A DNA stretch of 8,040 nucleotides. It comes from an uncultured Fidelibacterota bacterium. Lineage in GTDB: Bacteria; Fidelibacterota; Marinisomatia; SCGC-AAA003-L08; D37C17. Under the pieces are notes generated by a model. That model ran no database searches, was not told the origin of the DNA, and saw only the letters and a program-made list of their open reading frames with translations. Below are positions 1 to 7,047 of this stretch, piece after piece (within the stretch, counting starts at the first letter, position 1; every line of letters begins with the position of its first letter). The position numbers and the translations under genes are program-made. The stretch spans positions 1 through 8,040 of the forward strand of contig CAJWYZ010000056.1 of the NCBI GenBank assembly GCA_913049525.1, written 5' to 3'.

Positions 1-524
1 AAGCGTTGAGTTAAATTGTCTGCCATTCGGAAGATGATATAGGTTAAACCCATGACAAGGCTGATCACACCCAATAAAACCAGTTTATATTCCCAATGAT
101 CTGTCTCAGATGAAAAAATCATCACCGATGAAATAGCACCGGGACCAGCAATAAGGGGAATTCCAATAGGGGTATAAGCCATATCTTCCTTCGTTTCAGC
201 CTCAGTTTCCTCTTTGGGAGTAGAGCGGGTTCTGGGGACTCTAGATTCCAACATTTGTATTCCTGTTCTGAAAAAGAGAATTCCCCCTGCGATCTTAAAT
301 CCTGAGACGGTTATACCAAAGAAAGAAAAAACCAGTCTTCCGAGAAATGTGAAAATAATTAAAACAACTAGAGCCGTAAATACACCCTTTAGTGCAATTT
401 GTCGTCTTTCATTATCATTGCAATGTTCTACCATTGATAGAAATACAGGGCTCAACCCAATGGGATTTACCAAGGTAAATAAAGATGAGAATGCCAGGAT
501 GAAAAAGGTGGTTAATTCGTTCAT
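1..524 (-). CDS. MarC-family integral membrane protein, 3' part cut off by the window edge
   Basis: 174 codons of the N-terminal part are present. The protein is a multi-helix inner-membrane protein of the MarC (UPF0056) family, whose transported substrate is not firmly known; the old link to multiple antibiotic resistance was not upheld. Family hallmarks seen are an N-terminal helix leading into LVNPIGLSPVFLSM (residues 18-31), hydrophobic helices at about 46-70 and 74-90, and the second conserved block TPIGIPLIAGPGAISSVMIF (118-137), followed by another helix at about 147-165. The NP and AGPGA motifs are diagnostic. A charged linker rich in E, T and K (about 96-115) separates the two halves. 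The ATG shares its A with the argS stop (TAATG), so translation is probably coupled to argS. No ribosome-binding site of its own is visible. Family assignment is secure; the function is not. Confidence 0.9.
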   Translation of the reverse strand, partial: MNELTTFFILAFSSLFTLVNPIGLSPVFLSMVEHCNDNERRQIALKGVFTALVVLIIFTFLGRLVFSFFGITVSGFKIAGGILFFRTGIQMLESRVPRTRSTPKEETEAETKEDMAYTPIGIPLIAGPGAISSVMIFSSETDHWEYKLVLLGVISLVMGLTYIIFRMADNLTQR

Positions 525-2155
525 TACATACGTTCCAAAGCATGAATTCCCAATAAGGAAAGCCCATTATTAAGAACAATCTGAAGCGCCTGCACCAATA
601 TCAGGCGAGCTGAAGTTTTATTTTTATCGTCAGTTACTACTCTCTCCTTCGCATAGTATTTATGAAACAGTCCTGCTAAGGATTGTAGGTAGGTGGCAAT
701 GGTTTGAGGTTCTAGATTATCCTTTGCTTTTCCAATTATGTTGGGGAATTCCAGCAATAATTTAATTAACTGGATTTCTGAATCAAGATTAAGAGGAGAG
801 AGGTCAGTTTTCTCATTGAAAATATGTCCCTGCTCTTCTGCATGTTTTAAAATATTACATAGACGGGCGTGTGCATATTGGAGATAAAAGACCGGATTTT
901 CATCCGATTCATCTTTTGCCAAAGTCATATCAAAATTGAGATGTGTATTTATCCCCCGCATGATGAAAAAATATCGAACCACATCCTCACCGACTTCATC
1001 AATAAGTTCATCTAAGGTAATATAATTTGCCTTACGTGTGGACATCTTGACTGGCTCACCGTCTTCTGTGAGGGTTACAAATTGATGGATAATAACATTG
1101 ACTTTCTTTGAATCGCAGCCTAATTGTTCCACAGCAGCCAAAACATCAGGATAGGCATCCATATGGTCTGCACCCAGAACATCTACCATTAAATCATACC
1201 CTCGATTAAATTTATTTTGATGGTAAGCAATATCTGGTAGACGATAAGTGGGCTCGCCACTGGATTTAATTATAACTCTATCTTGATCTCTTCCCGCCTC
1301 AGATGCTTTAAACCACGTGGCACCTTCTTTTTCATATATTAGTTTTTTTTGTCGAAGAGTATCAACAACATTGGTAATTGCTCCGGAATCATATAGTGAG
1401 TTCTCATTAAAAAATGTATCAAATTTTAGTCCAATACGCGCCAGCGTTTTTTCAATGTTCAAAAATATATTGGATTCTGCTGCATCTTTAAACGCAGTAT
1501 TTTCAGTTAGATCTTTGAGGGAGTTTCCTTTTTTATCAATGAGGTTTTGCGCAATTTCAACAATATATTCACCTTCATATCCTTCTTCGGGGAATTCTGT
1601 TTTTTCTCCTAATAATTCAAGATAGCGTGATTTTACAGATTCACCCAGTCTATGCATTTGTCTGCCGGCATTATTATAATAATACTCCCGGTCAACTTTA
1701 TAACCGTTCCATTGTAAAATACTGCTGATTACGTCGCCTAAAATAGCACCTCTGCCATGCCCAACAGTGAGGGGGCCGGTGGGATTAGCACTCACAAACT
1801 CAACTTGTGCTGTTTTCCCCTCACCAAAATTGGATTTCCCATATTCTTTATTCAATGTTAATACCGATAGTAATTGAGATACAATGGCATTTTTATTTAT
1901 GGAAATATTTATAAATCCAGGACCTGCAATGTCTGTAGAGTCTACTAAACCTGGGTAGTCAGTTTTAAGTTTATCAGAGAGAATTTGGGCTATTTCTCGA
2001 GGGTTTTCATCTAACTTTCCTGCTAATTGAAGGGCTAAATTTGTGGCAAAGTCTCCATGTTCTGGATTTTTAGGTAGTTGAACAACTATATTTGTTTCTG
2101 GGTAATTTAATGTGGATATAATTTCCCTGAACGCTTCAGTCAGAGCATTTTTCAT
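524..2155 (-). CDS. argS: Arginyl-tRNA synthetase
   Basis: A class I aminoacyl-tRNA synthetase that attaches arginine to tRNA-Arg in the cytoplasm. It is complete at 543 aa, normal for bacterial ArgS. Domains in order: the N-terminal Add-1 domain recognising the tRNA D-loop (about 3-85); the catalytic Rossmann core opening with SANPTGPLTVGHGRG (122-136, the HIGH-type signature); the block VDVLGADHMDAYPDVLAA (324-341); the KMSKS-type loop KMSTR (370-374); and the C-terminal DALR anticodon-binding domain starting near FYLQYAHARLCNI (423-435). The frame stays open upstream to an ATG at 2194, giving 13 extra residues, but that lies inside rsfS. The ATG at 2155 begins MKNALTEAF, matches the family N-terminus and overlaps the rsfS stop by 4 nt (ATGA), so I take it as the start. 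Translation is likely coupled to rsfS. Confidence 0.97.
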   Translation of the reverse strand: MKNALTEAFREIISTLNYPETNIVVQLPKNPEHGDFATNLALQLAGKLDENPREIAQILSDKLKTDYPGLVDSTDIAGPGFINISINKNAIVSQLLSVLTLNKEYGKSNFGEGKTAQVEFVSANPTGPLTVGHGRGAILGDVISSILQWNGYKVDREYYYNNAGRQMHRLGESVKSRYLELLGEKTEFPEEGYEGEYIVEIAQNLIDKKGNSLKDLTENTAFKDAAESNIFLNIEKTLARIGLKFDTFFNENSLYDSGAITNVVDTLRQKKLIYEKEGATWFKASEAGRDQDRVIIKSSGEPTYRLPDIAYHQNKFNRGYDLMVDVLGADHMDAYPDVLAAVEQLGCDSKKVNVIIHQFVTLTEDGEPVKMSTRKANYITLDELIDEVGEDVVRYFFIMRGINTHLNFDMTLAKDESDENPVFYLQYAHARLCNILKHAEEQGHIFNEKTDLSPLNLDSEIQLIKLLLEFPNIIGKAKDNLEPQTIATYLQSLAGLFHKYYAKERVVTDDKNKTSARLILVQALQIVLNNGLSLLGIHALERM

Positions 2156-2535
2156 ACTTCGTCTTGAACTTCTGTAATTGTACCATCTGCCCAAAGGCGT
2201 TCAAACTCATAGTATTCCCTTGTTGTCTTGCTAAAGATATGGACGACAATATTTACAAAATCAACAAGTACCCAATCTAAATACTGATAGCCTTCAGTAT
2301 GCCAAGAAGCATGACCTTCAGTTTTCATGGTTAGATTTACATGGTCTGTTATTGCACGGGATTGAGGTTCAGATTCAGATGTACAGATTACAAAAAAATC
2401 AGTTAATGTGGTAATATTTCTCACATCAATAATTTTAATGTCCAATGCTTTTTTCTCCAGCATAAGTTCCGATATACGCTGGGCATGAAGTTGACTCCCT
2501 GAGGGATTAGGTGTTATTTTTTTCTTTTTAGGCAA
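2152..2535 (-). CDS. rsfS: Ribosomal silencing factor RsfS
   Basis: RsfS (DUF143, YbeB/Iojap family) binds protein uL14 on the 50S subunit and blocks joining with 30S, lowering translation in starvation or stationary phase. The 127-aa product carries the family core: LDIKIIDVRNITTLTDFFVI (31-50), the SRAITDHV helix (59-66), DWVLVDFVNIVVHIFS (87-102) and the end block REYYEFERLWAD (106-117). The first in-frame start is TTG at 2535, preceded by no clear Shine-Dalgarno sequence. The first ATG is codon 25 and would remove the conserved first helix (LHAQRISELMLEKKA), so TTG is preferred. The extra N-terminus MPKKKKITPNPSG is basic and probably disordered. The gene follows the LytR_C gene by 14 nt and overlaps argS by 4 nt. 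Family is certain; the start is moderately so. Confidence 0.93.
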   Translation of the reverse strand: MPKKKKITPNPSGSQLHAQRISELMLEKKALDIKIIDVRNITTLTDFFVICTSESEPQSRAITDHVNLTMKTEGHASWHTEGYQYLDWVLVDFVNIVVHIFSKTTREYYEFERLWADGTITEVQDEV

Positions 2536-2549
2536 TTGAAATTCAGCAG

Positions 2550-3086
2550 TTAAAAAGGGGGTTGATATAGTACCGCTTCTCGGTAGGAGGGTAAGGTTAT
2601 ATAATCTTCTCCGATGATAAGGGTTAAATCATAGAAAAGAGATTCATTTTTGTCGTCTATAATATTGCCTTTGTCAATCATTAAAATATTTGCTAATTCC
2701 ATTGCTCTTTTCAAATCTCCTCGATGGTGGAGGATTTTGGTTTCTATATAATGAAAATGATCCGCATTTTTTGAGTCTAATACGTCTAATCCTTTTTCTC
2801 TTAGAAAATCGGTATACATTCGTGCAAGATTAGACACTCCACACCCATTTCTGATTTCTATTTGAATTTTATGTCCGGTTTTCTTTTCGTACTTCGTTTT
2901 TGTAATTAAAGTACTTAAATCAGGATAATTTGCATCAACTCCCGAGTTGAAAAAAAGGCGGTTTATTCCGGAGGAAAGAAAACCAAATACCATCAGCGTA
3001 AGAATACCCAAAGTCAAATTTGAAAAATATTCTTTCAGGTTTATTTTCTTTGATTTCCTTCCGTACTTTTGGTTTTTAATGGGCAT
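2550..3086 (-). CDS. Membrane-anchored protein with LytR C-terminal domain (no LCP catalytic domain)
   Basis: A 178-aa protein with a basic N-terminus (residues 1-18, many K and R), one hydrophobic segment at about 24-46 that should anchor it in the inner membrane, a linker, and a LytR_C domain (about 72-162). The domain is recognised by KIQIEIRNGCGVSNLARMYT (73-92), the stretch FLREKGLDVLDSKNAD (94-109) and LTLIIGEDY (154-162). In Actinobacteria and Firmicutes this domain usually follows an LCP phosphotransferase domain; here there is none, so an enzymatic role is unlikely and a structural or binding role in the envelope is inferred. Its ATG lies inside the end of the upstream secreted-protein gene (11-nt overlap), and rsfS follows after 14 nt. 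No Shine-Dalgarno sequence is seen at the start, which fits coupled translation. The domain call is good; the function is unknown. Confidence 0.85.
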   Translation of the reverse strand: MPIKNQKYGRKSKKINLKEYFSNLTLGILTLMVFGFLSSGINRLFFNSGVDANYPDLSTLITKTKYEKKTGHKIQIEIRNGCGVSNLARMYTDFLREKGLDVLDSKNADHFHYIETKILHHRGDLKRAMELANILMIDKGNIIDDKNESLFYDLTLIIGEDYITLPSYREAVLYQPPF

Positions 3087-3537
3087 TTAATGGGGAGCGA
3101 TTTCCATAACGGATTGGAGCATTATTGTAATTTACCATCTGGATAGTGATAATTGAATTAGGGCTCAATTTATATTCAAGCCCAAGCTCATATCCGATTC
3201 CTGTTTGGGGAGTATTGGAGTAAGAAAAATTATTCTGCCCCTGAAATAAATGAAACCCAGTATTGAATTGTAACCGTTCGGACAGTTTAAAGTTGGAGAA
3301 ATTGGAGTATATCCCCATGGTTTGACTGGTTCCACCGCTCATAGAGGTCATCAGTGTAAACCCTTGATTCATATTAAATTTATTAGGAGTCAGGAAAGAC
3401 CGCTCAAATTGACCGGAATGAATGGGTAAATCATCCTGCGTATTATTGGCAATAATCGATTGTCCGCCGGCAATGGAAAAAACCAGAAATAGAAAAAGTG
3501 GTTTAATAATGGATATAATTTTTTTCATAACAGTCAT
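3076..3537 (-). CDS. Small secreted or outer-membrane protein, unknown function
   Basis: I do not recognise a named family. The 153-aa product starts MTVMKKIISIIKP and continues with a hydrophobic core (about 11-24), a typical Sec signal peptide, probably cut somewhere near residues 25-31. The mature part is rich in N, S, G, Q and aromatic residues with alternating polar/hydrophobic stretches, for example GFTLMTSMSGGTSQTMGIYS (59-78), RLQFNTGFHLFQG (88-100) and GIGYELGLEYKLSPNSIITI (113-132). This looks like amphipathic beta strands of a small outer-membrane barrel or the outer part of one. Two starts are possible, ATG at 3537 or at 3528 (MKKII); neither has a good ribosome-binding site. It overlaps the LytR_C gene by 11 nt, so the two are probably made together and may act in the same envelope process. 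It has a 104-nt leader after mnmA. Confidence 0.75.
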   Translation of the reverse strand: MTVMKKIISIIKPLFLFLVFSIAGGQSIIANNTQDDLPIHSGQFERSFLTPNKFNMNQGFTLMTSMSGGTSQTMGIYSNFSNFKLSERLQFNTGFHLFQGQNNFSYSNTPQTGIGYELGLEYKLSPNSIITIQMVNYNNAPIRYGNRSPLNAH

Positions 3538-3559
3538 TTTGAGAATTATTGCTCCCTAC

Positions 3560-3611
3560 CATTGGAAGTAAATTAAATAATGTTCATGTTTTAAACACGT
3601 ATATTCCAATG
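3560..3611. repeat. 8-bp perfect inverted repeat in the leader of the secreted-protein gene
   Basis: CATTGGAA (3560-3567) and TTCCAATG (3604-3611) are perfect reverse complements separated by 36 nt of AT-rich sequence. They lie in the 104-nt gap between the mnmA stop and the secreted-protein start. No T-run follows on the minus strand, so it does not look like an intrinsic terminator. It could be an mRNA leader stem or chance. No convincing promoter was found in this gap. Confidence 0.3.
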
Positions 3612-3641
3612 TTTATTTCTTTAACAGCTCAGGGTTTCTTA

Positions 3642-4733
3642 TTAATGCTCAATATTTCTCTCTATAATACCACCACCCAAAACGATATCATCTTTATAAA
3701 ATACAATGGATTGCCCTGGTGTAACAGCAATTTGTGGGTGTAAAAATTGCACAGAAAATCCATTTTCTGATTGAGTTATGGTTGCATCAATAGTTGGGCT
3801 ATTATACCGAATTTGTGCTTTAATATCGAATGGGAAAGAAATATTATCAACCAACCAGTTCACATCTGAAACTTTACAGTTATCTTTGGTGAGGCTTTCT
3901 TTTTTACCAATTTTTATTTGATTATTTGAGGGGTCAATATTTGACACATACCGAGGCTCGGGAGTTGATAATCCCAATCCTTTTCGCTGGCCAATAGTAT
4001 AGTCGGTATAACCGGAATGCTCACCTACAACTTCACCCGATTCATTCACAATGTCACCAGCACTGATTTTAGACATTTTTTCCGGCATGTAATCTTTCAA
4101 AAATCGTTTATAATTATTATCTGCAACAAAACAGATTTCCATGCTCTCAGGAATTTCGGCCGTTTCAAATTCATTTTGCCGAGCAATATCTCGCACCTCC
4201 TCCTTAGTAAGATCACCAAGGGGAAAAAGTGTGCGCGATAAGGTATGGGCGGGGATTCCCCATAATACATAGGCTTGATCTTTAAGGGGATCTTTACCTT
4301 TCTTTAAAACAGATGATCCGTTTACATGGTGTACTTTTGCATAGTGACCAGTGGCAATATAGGCAGCACCTAACTTGTCAGCCTGTTGTACAAAGGCATC
4401 CCATTTTACCAGAGAATTACAGCGAACGCAGGGGTTGGGAGTTCTTCCTGCCAGATATTCATCTGCAAAATTATCCACTACTGCTTTTTGAAATACATGG
4501 GTAAAGTCAAGTGTATAGTGGGGAACATTCAGCCTGTCACATACCAGTTTTGCATTGTTAATTGCACCAACTGAACAACAGTTGCTATCGTCTAAAAGAT
4601 TACCACCCACATCACGATATTCCCATAATTTCATAGTTACACCAATAGCTTCATACCCCATTTCCACTATTTTCAACAGGGCAACAGAGCTATCTACACC
4701 GCCAGACATTGCCACCAGTACTTTATCGGCCAT
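3642..4733 (-). CDS. mnmA: tRNA-specific 2-thiouridylase MnmA
   Basis: MnmA activates C2 of uridine 34 in tRNA-Lys, tRNA-Glu and tRNA-Gln with ATP and inserts sulfur to make 2-thiouridine at the wobble base. The 363-aa product has the PP-loop SGGVDS (10-15), the block NPCVRCNSLVKW (100-111) with Cys102 and Cys105, GHYAKV (129-134), QAYVLWGI (153-160), PESMEICFV (195-203) with Cys201, and GQRKGLGL (248-255) leading to the C-terminal beta domains. Cys102 and Cys201 correspond to the family's catalytic cysteine pair. A TTG at 4742 could add three residues, but the ATG at 4733 (MADKVLVAMSGG) fits the family and has AAGGA 11 nt upstream. The start overlaps the cysteine desulfurase stop by 11 nt; that enzyme is the natural sulfur source. 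All key residues are intact. Confidence 0.97.
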   Translation of the reverse strand: MADKVLVAMSGGVDSSVALLKIVEMGYEAIGVTMKLWEYRDVGGNLLDDSNCCSVGAINNAKLVCDRLNVPHYTLDFTHVFQKAVVDNFADEYLAGRTPNPCVRCNSLVKWDAFVQQADKLGAAYIATGHYAKVHHVNGSSVLKKGKDPLKDQAYVLWGIPAHTLSRTLFPLGDLTKEEVRDIARQNEFETAEIPESMEICFVADNNYKRFLKDYMPEKMSKISAGDIVNESGEVVGEHSGYTDYTIGQRKGLGLSTPEPRYVSNIDPSNNQIKIGKKESLTKDNCKVSDVNWLVDNISFPFDIKAQIRYNSPTIDATITQSENGFSVQFLHPQIAVTPGQSIVFYKDDIVLGGGIIERNIEH

Positions 4734-5871
4734 GATTAACAAGTTCCTTCACGCTGCTTTGCAGGATTTCTCCAATTGAATCGGCTACTTTTTTTACATC
4801 TTCTAATTGATGAATTTTCCCAAATGAGATCCGAACGGTAGAAAGTGCATCTTCCTTGGTAATACCCATTTCTAATAGCATTTCTGAGGCTTTCACAGTT
4901 CCTGAAGTACAGGCAGAACCGAAGGAAATGCCAATACCTGAAAAATCTAACTGCATAACCAGATCTTGTCCATTAACTCCATGAAAGGTTATATTGAATA
5001 CGCCTGGGATTCTTTTTGTACCGTTAATGGTATAGGATATATTCTGTTCATTCAACAGATTCAAGAAATAGGACTCCAAACGAAGGATATGGTTGGTATT
5101 TTCTTTCAGTTTTGATGTAGATAACTCTGCTGCCATTCCAAACCCGGCGATTCCCCCAATATTTTCAGTACTGGCACGGAGGCTGTGTTCCTGACCGCCA
5201 CCGTGAATAAGCGGTTCAAGTTTTGATCCCCTGCGTTTATATAGTGCTCCAATCCCTTTTGGACCGTACAATTTATGTGCAGACATAGATAGAAAATCTA
5301 CCGGGGTTTCATCTACATTTATATGAATTTTCCCCAAGGCCTGAACCGCATCTGAGTGAAATAGTATATTCCTGTTTCTGGCGATTGATCCTATTTCCGA
5401 AATGGGATTAATAGTCCCCAATTCATTATTAACCCACATAATTGAAATTAGTCGTGTATTAGCATTAATATTCTCTTCAATATCTGAAGGGAGAATAAGT
5501 CCATTTTTATCTGGGTTAACAATGGTAGTGCTAATGTTTTTACTTTCTAAAAAGGGCAATACTTTCAATATGGCAGGATGTTCGTAAGAACTGGTAATGA
5601 AGTGGTCTCCTGGGTTTAAAACCCCTTTCAAAACCATATTATTCGATTCTGAGCCGCTTGAAGTAAAAATTATCTCTTCAGACTTACTATTAAGTGCATT
5701 GGCTAATTGACGCCGAGATTTTTCTATAACTGCTTTTGCGGCTTGCCCTTCCCGATGAATACTTGATGGATTTCCGTATATATGCTCGTTCAGATCTATC
5801 AAAAATTTACTAATCTGAGGATCTAATGGAGTAGTTGCAGATATGTCGCAGTATATTCTTTTTATGCTCAT
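4723..5871 (-). CDS. Cysteine desulfurase, group I (NifS/IscS/YrvO type)
   Basis: A PLP-dependent enzyme that takes sulfur from L-cysteine as an enzyme-bound persulfide. The 382-aa product shows the N-terminal YCDISATTPLDP (7-18; the usual DNAATTP is here DISATTP), NPSSIHREG (34-42), TSSGSESNN (70-78, phosphate binding), His98 in YEHPA stacking on PLP, WVNNELGT (146-153), HSDAVQALGK (172-181), the PLP lysine Lys200 in SAHKLYGPKG (197-206), GGGQEHSLRASTENI (224-238), and the catalytic loop GSACTSG (318-324) with Cys321. The loop is of the group I type, not the SufS type. The 11-nt overlap with mnmA suggests it supplies sulfur directly to MnmA, as described for YrvO beside mnmA in Bacillus subtilis; it may also serve iron-sulfur cluster assembly. 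No isc or suf genes are nearby. No Shine-Dalgarno sequence is seen at the ATG. Confidence 0.95.
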   Translation of the reverse strand: MSIKRIYCDISATTPLDPQISKFLIDLNEHIYGNPSSIHREGQAAKAVIEKSRRQLANALNSKSEEIIFTSSGSESNNMVLKGVLNPGDHFITSSYEHPAILKVLPFLESKNISTTIVNPDKNGLILPSDIEENINANTRLISIMWVNNELGTINPISEIGSIARNRNILFHSDAVQALGKIHINVDETPVDFLSMSAHKLYGPKGIGALYKRRGSKLEPLIHGGGQEHSLRASTENIGGIAGFGMAAELSTSKLKENTNHILRLESYFLNLLNEQNISYTINGTKRIPGVFNITFHGVNGQDLVMQLDFSGIGISFGSACTSGTVKASEMLLEMGITKEDALSTVRISFGKIHQLEDVKKVADSIGEILQSSVKELVNHGR

Positions 5872-5885
5872 AATTGAATGGTAAA

Positions 5886-5891
5886 ATTATA
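5886..5891 (-). promoter_or_regulatory. Candidate -10 box upstream of the cysteine desulfurase gene
   Basis: On the minus strand the 60-nt gap after the MBL gene contains a perfect TATAAT 14 nt before the desulfurase ATG. No strong -35 lies at 16-18 nt; the nearest is TTTACT with a 15-nt spacer. A start point from this box would give a very short leader of about 8 nt, which fits the absence of a ribosome-binding site. In AT-rich DNA a lone TATAAT may be chance. Confidence 0.4.
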
Positions 5892-5931
5892 TCGGATTTA
5901 TGGTACAGTAAAACAGTAATTATCGACGAGG

Positions 5932-6762
5932 TTATGCAGGAAGTTTAATTTCCATTCCCTGTCGAGCAGCAATGGTATTTGGAAATTCAGCCTGGGCATC
6001 TTTCTCAATCTCTCGAACGGCTTCATCATCATTTGCAGGACTATGATGATATAAAACCAGTTGTTTAATATTGGCTTGCTTTGAAACGGCTACACATTGT
6101 TGCCAACTGCTATGCCCCCAGCCTTTATGAACAGGAAGCTGCTCTTCGGTGAATTGAGAGTCTATTATGAGTACATCTGCATCACGAGCAATATCAATTA
6201 CATTGGGATTCAAATGATTTTCAGGATGTTCCAAATCGGTGCTGTAAACAATTATTTTATCACCCAGCTCAATGCGGTAACTATTGGCTCCATTTGGATG
6301 CCCGTGTTTGCAGGCAGAAATTTTCACTGAATCTGAAATTTTCAACTCGTTTTCTGGGAAAGTATTTAAGTTTAGTTCTGCCTGGTACATGGGTATCTCT
6401 ACAGGCCAGAAGGTGTAATTATGAAGGTGCCCAAAAATTTCTTCCATACTGAGTTTATCCTGTTTTCCATAAATATGACAGATGAAATCTTTTAAGAAGA
6501 AGGGGGCAAATCCCAGATAACCGATGATATGATCCCAGTGAAAATGACTGATAAAAACATAGGCAGATTTTGGCGGATTATTCTCTTTCAAAAGTGCATT
6601 GCCCAGGGGTACAAAGCCTGTACCCATATCCATTACAATAAGGTCATTATCTGCGGTGCGGATTTCTACGCATGAGGTATGCCCTCCCACTTCAATTTTA
6701 TCTCTGTCTGGAGTAGGAAATGAGCCTCGAACGCCCCAAAATTTTATTGTATGTTCAGCCAT
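5932..6762 (-). CDS. MBL-fold metallo-hydrolase
   Basis: A 276-aa cytoplasmic metallo-beta-lactamase-fold hydrolase. It opens with KFWGVRGSFPTP (7-18) and VGGHTSCVEI (25-34), features of a subfamily often annotated as an MBL-fold or phosphodiesterase-like metal-dependent hydrolase. Metal ligands are complete: HFHWDH (73-78, the HxHxDH motif), a further His in CKHGHPNG (151-158), Asp176 in YSTDLEHP (173-180), and His239 in LYHHSP (237-242). Further blocks are DSQF (201-204) and HKGWGHSSW (212-220). No signal peptide or membrane segment is seen, and the length suits a single-domain enzyme. The substrate cannot be read from the sequence; RNase Z-like, cyclic-nucleotide and phosphonate-ester hydrolases share this fold. 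It is the first gene of the minus-strand run and ends 60 nt before the desulfurase gene. No Shine-Dalgarno sequence precedes the ATG. Confidence 0.88.
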   Translation of the reverse strand: MAEHTIKFWGVRGSFPTPDRDKIEVGGHTSCVEIRTADNDLIVMDMGTGFVPLGNALLKENNPPKSAYVFISHFHWDHIIGYLGFAPFFLKDFICHIYGKQDKLSMEEIFGHLHNYTFWPVEIPMYQAELNLNTFPENELKISDSVKISACKHGHPNGANSYRIELGDKIIVYSTDLEHPENHLNPNVIDIARDADVLIIDSQFTEEQLPVHKGWGHSSWQQCVAVSKQANIKQLVLYHHSPANDDEAVREIEKDAQAEFPNTIAARQGMEIKLPA

Positions 6763-6783
6763 GATGGTATTAATTCAGGTTGT

Positions 6784-6813
6784 AATTTACCGGGTTTTCA
6801 GCATGTATCCCAA
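6784..6813 (-). promoter_or_regulatory. Weak candidate promoter for the MBL hydrolase gene
   Basis: On the minus strand TTGGGA (6813-6808) and TAAATT (6789-6784) are 18 nt apart, each matching four of six bases of the sigma-70-type consensus, about 22 nt before the MBL start. This is a weak match and rests mainly on position in the divergent intergenic region. Confidence 0.22.
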
Positions 6814-6835
6814 GAAATCACAGTAGTAAAGATGT

Positions 6836-6880
6836 AAATAATTATTCATTGTGAAATGTGAATTAACAATGAAATTATTT
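6836..6880. repeat. Imperfect 15-bp inverted repeat (hairpin or operator) in the divergent intergenic region
   Basis: AAATAATT (6836-6843) and TCATTGT (6846-6852) pair with ACAATGA (6866-6872) and AATTATTT (6873-6880), leaving a 2-nt bulge (6844-6845) and a 13-nt loop. That is 15 pairs in all. It lies about 75 bp upstream of the MBL start and about 170 bp upstream of the transporter start. Neither strand has a T-run after it, so it is not a clear terminator; an operator or mRNA leader structure fits better. Confidence 0.45.
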
Positions 6881-6920
6881 GAGGAGGAAGGGGGATTTAT
6901 AGTAGAGAATCATGAATATT

Positions 6921-6936
6921 GAAGTTCACCAACTTC
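6921..6936. repeat. Short perfect hairpin GAAGTT-CACC-AACTTC
   Basis: A 6-bp perfect stem with a 4-nt loop. Flanking ATATT (6916-6920) and AATAT (6940-6944) can add five pairs across a 3-nt bulge. There is no U-tract. It sits about 110 bp upstream of the transporter start in the divergent region, and its role is unknown. Confidence 0.3.
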
Positions 6937-6980
6937 TAAAATATATTAACTCCCTGCTATCAATCTACACTCGGTTACGA

Positions 6981-7046
6981 TTGACAAGCTTTGTTACTTT
7001 GAAACGCAGTAACTTTGTAGCTCAGGCACTCAAAAGCTAAGAAACT
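6981..7046 (+). repeat. Low-complexity CTTTG/ACTC repeat tract upstream of the transporter, possible promoter
   Basis: The tract contains CTTTGTTACTTTG, then CAGTAACTTTG, then repeated ACTC words (GCACTC, AAACTC), and the pattern continues into the first codons of the transporter (AACTCAGACTC). GTTACT (6993-6998) and AGTAAC (7008-7013) form a 6-bp inverted repeat. A perfect TTGACA lies at 6981-6986 without a well-spaced TATAAT. TAACTTTG (7010-7017) fits the Bacteroidota -7 element TAnnTTTG, but the nearest TTTG or TTG is not ideally spaced. The role is uncertain; a promoter for the transporter is plausible. Confidence 0.4.
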
Positions 7047-7047
7047 C

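Noticed and set aside
214..573. 119-codon plus-strand open frame beginning with TTG
   Set aside because: It is antisense to marC and the end of argS, has no recognisable domain, and both minus-strand genes have strong family matches.
2156..2194. Longer argS start at 2194 adding 13 residues
   Set aside because: It would lie inside rsfS; the ATG at 2155 matches the family N-terminus and forms an ATGA overlap with the rsfS stop.
6986..7047. preQ1 riboswitch upstream of the queuosine precursor transporter
   Set aside because: A transporter of this type invites it, and a small stem GTTACT/AGTAAC exists, but I cannot fit the preQ1-I C-rich loop and A-rich tail pairing or the preQ1-II layout. A covariance-model search would settle it.
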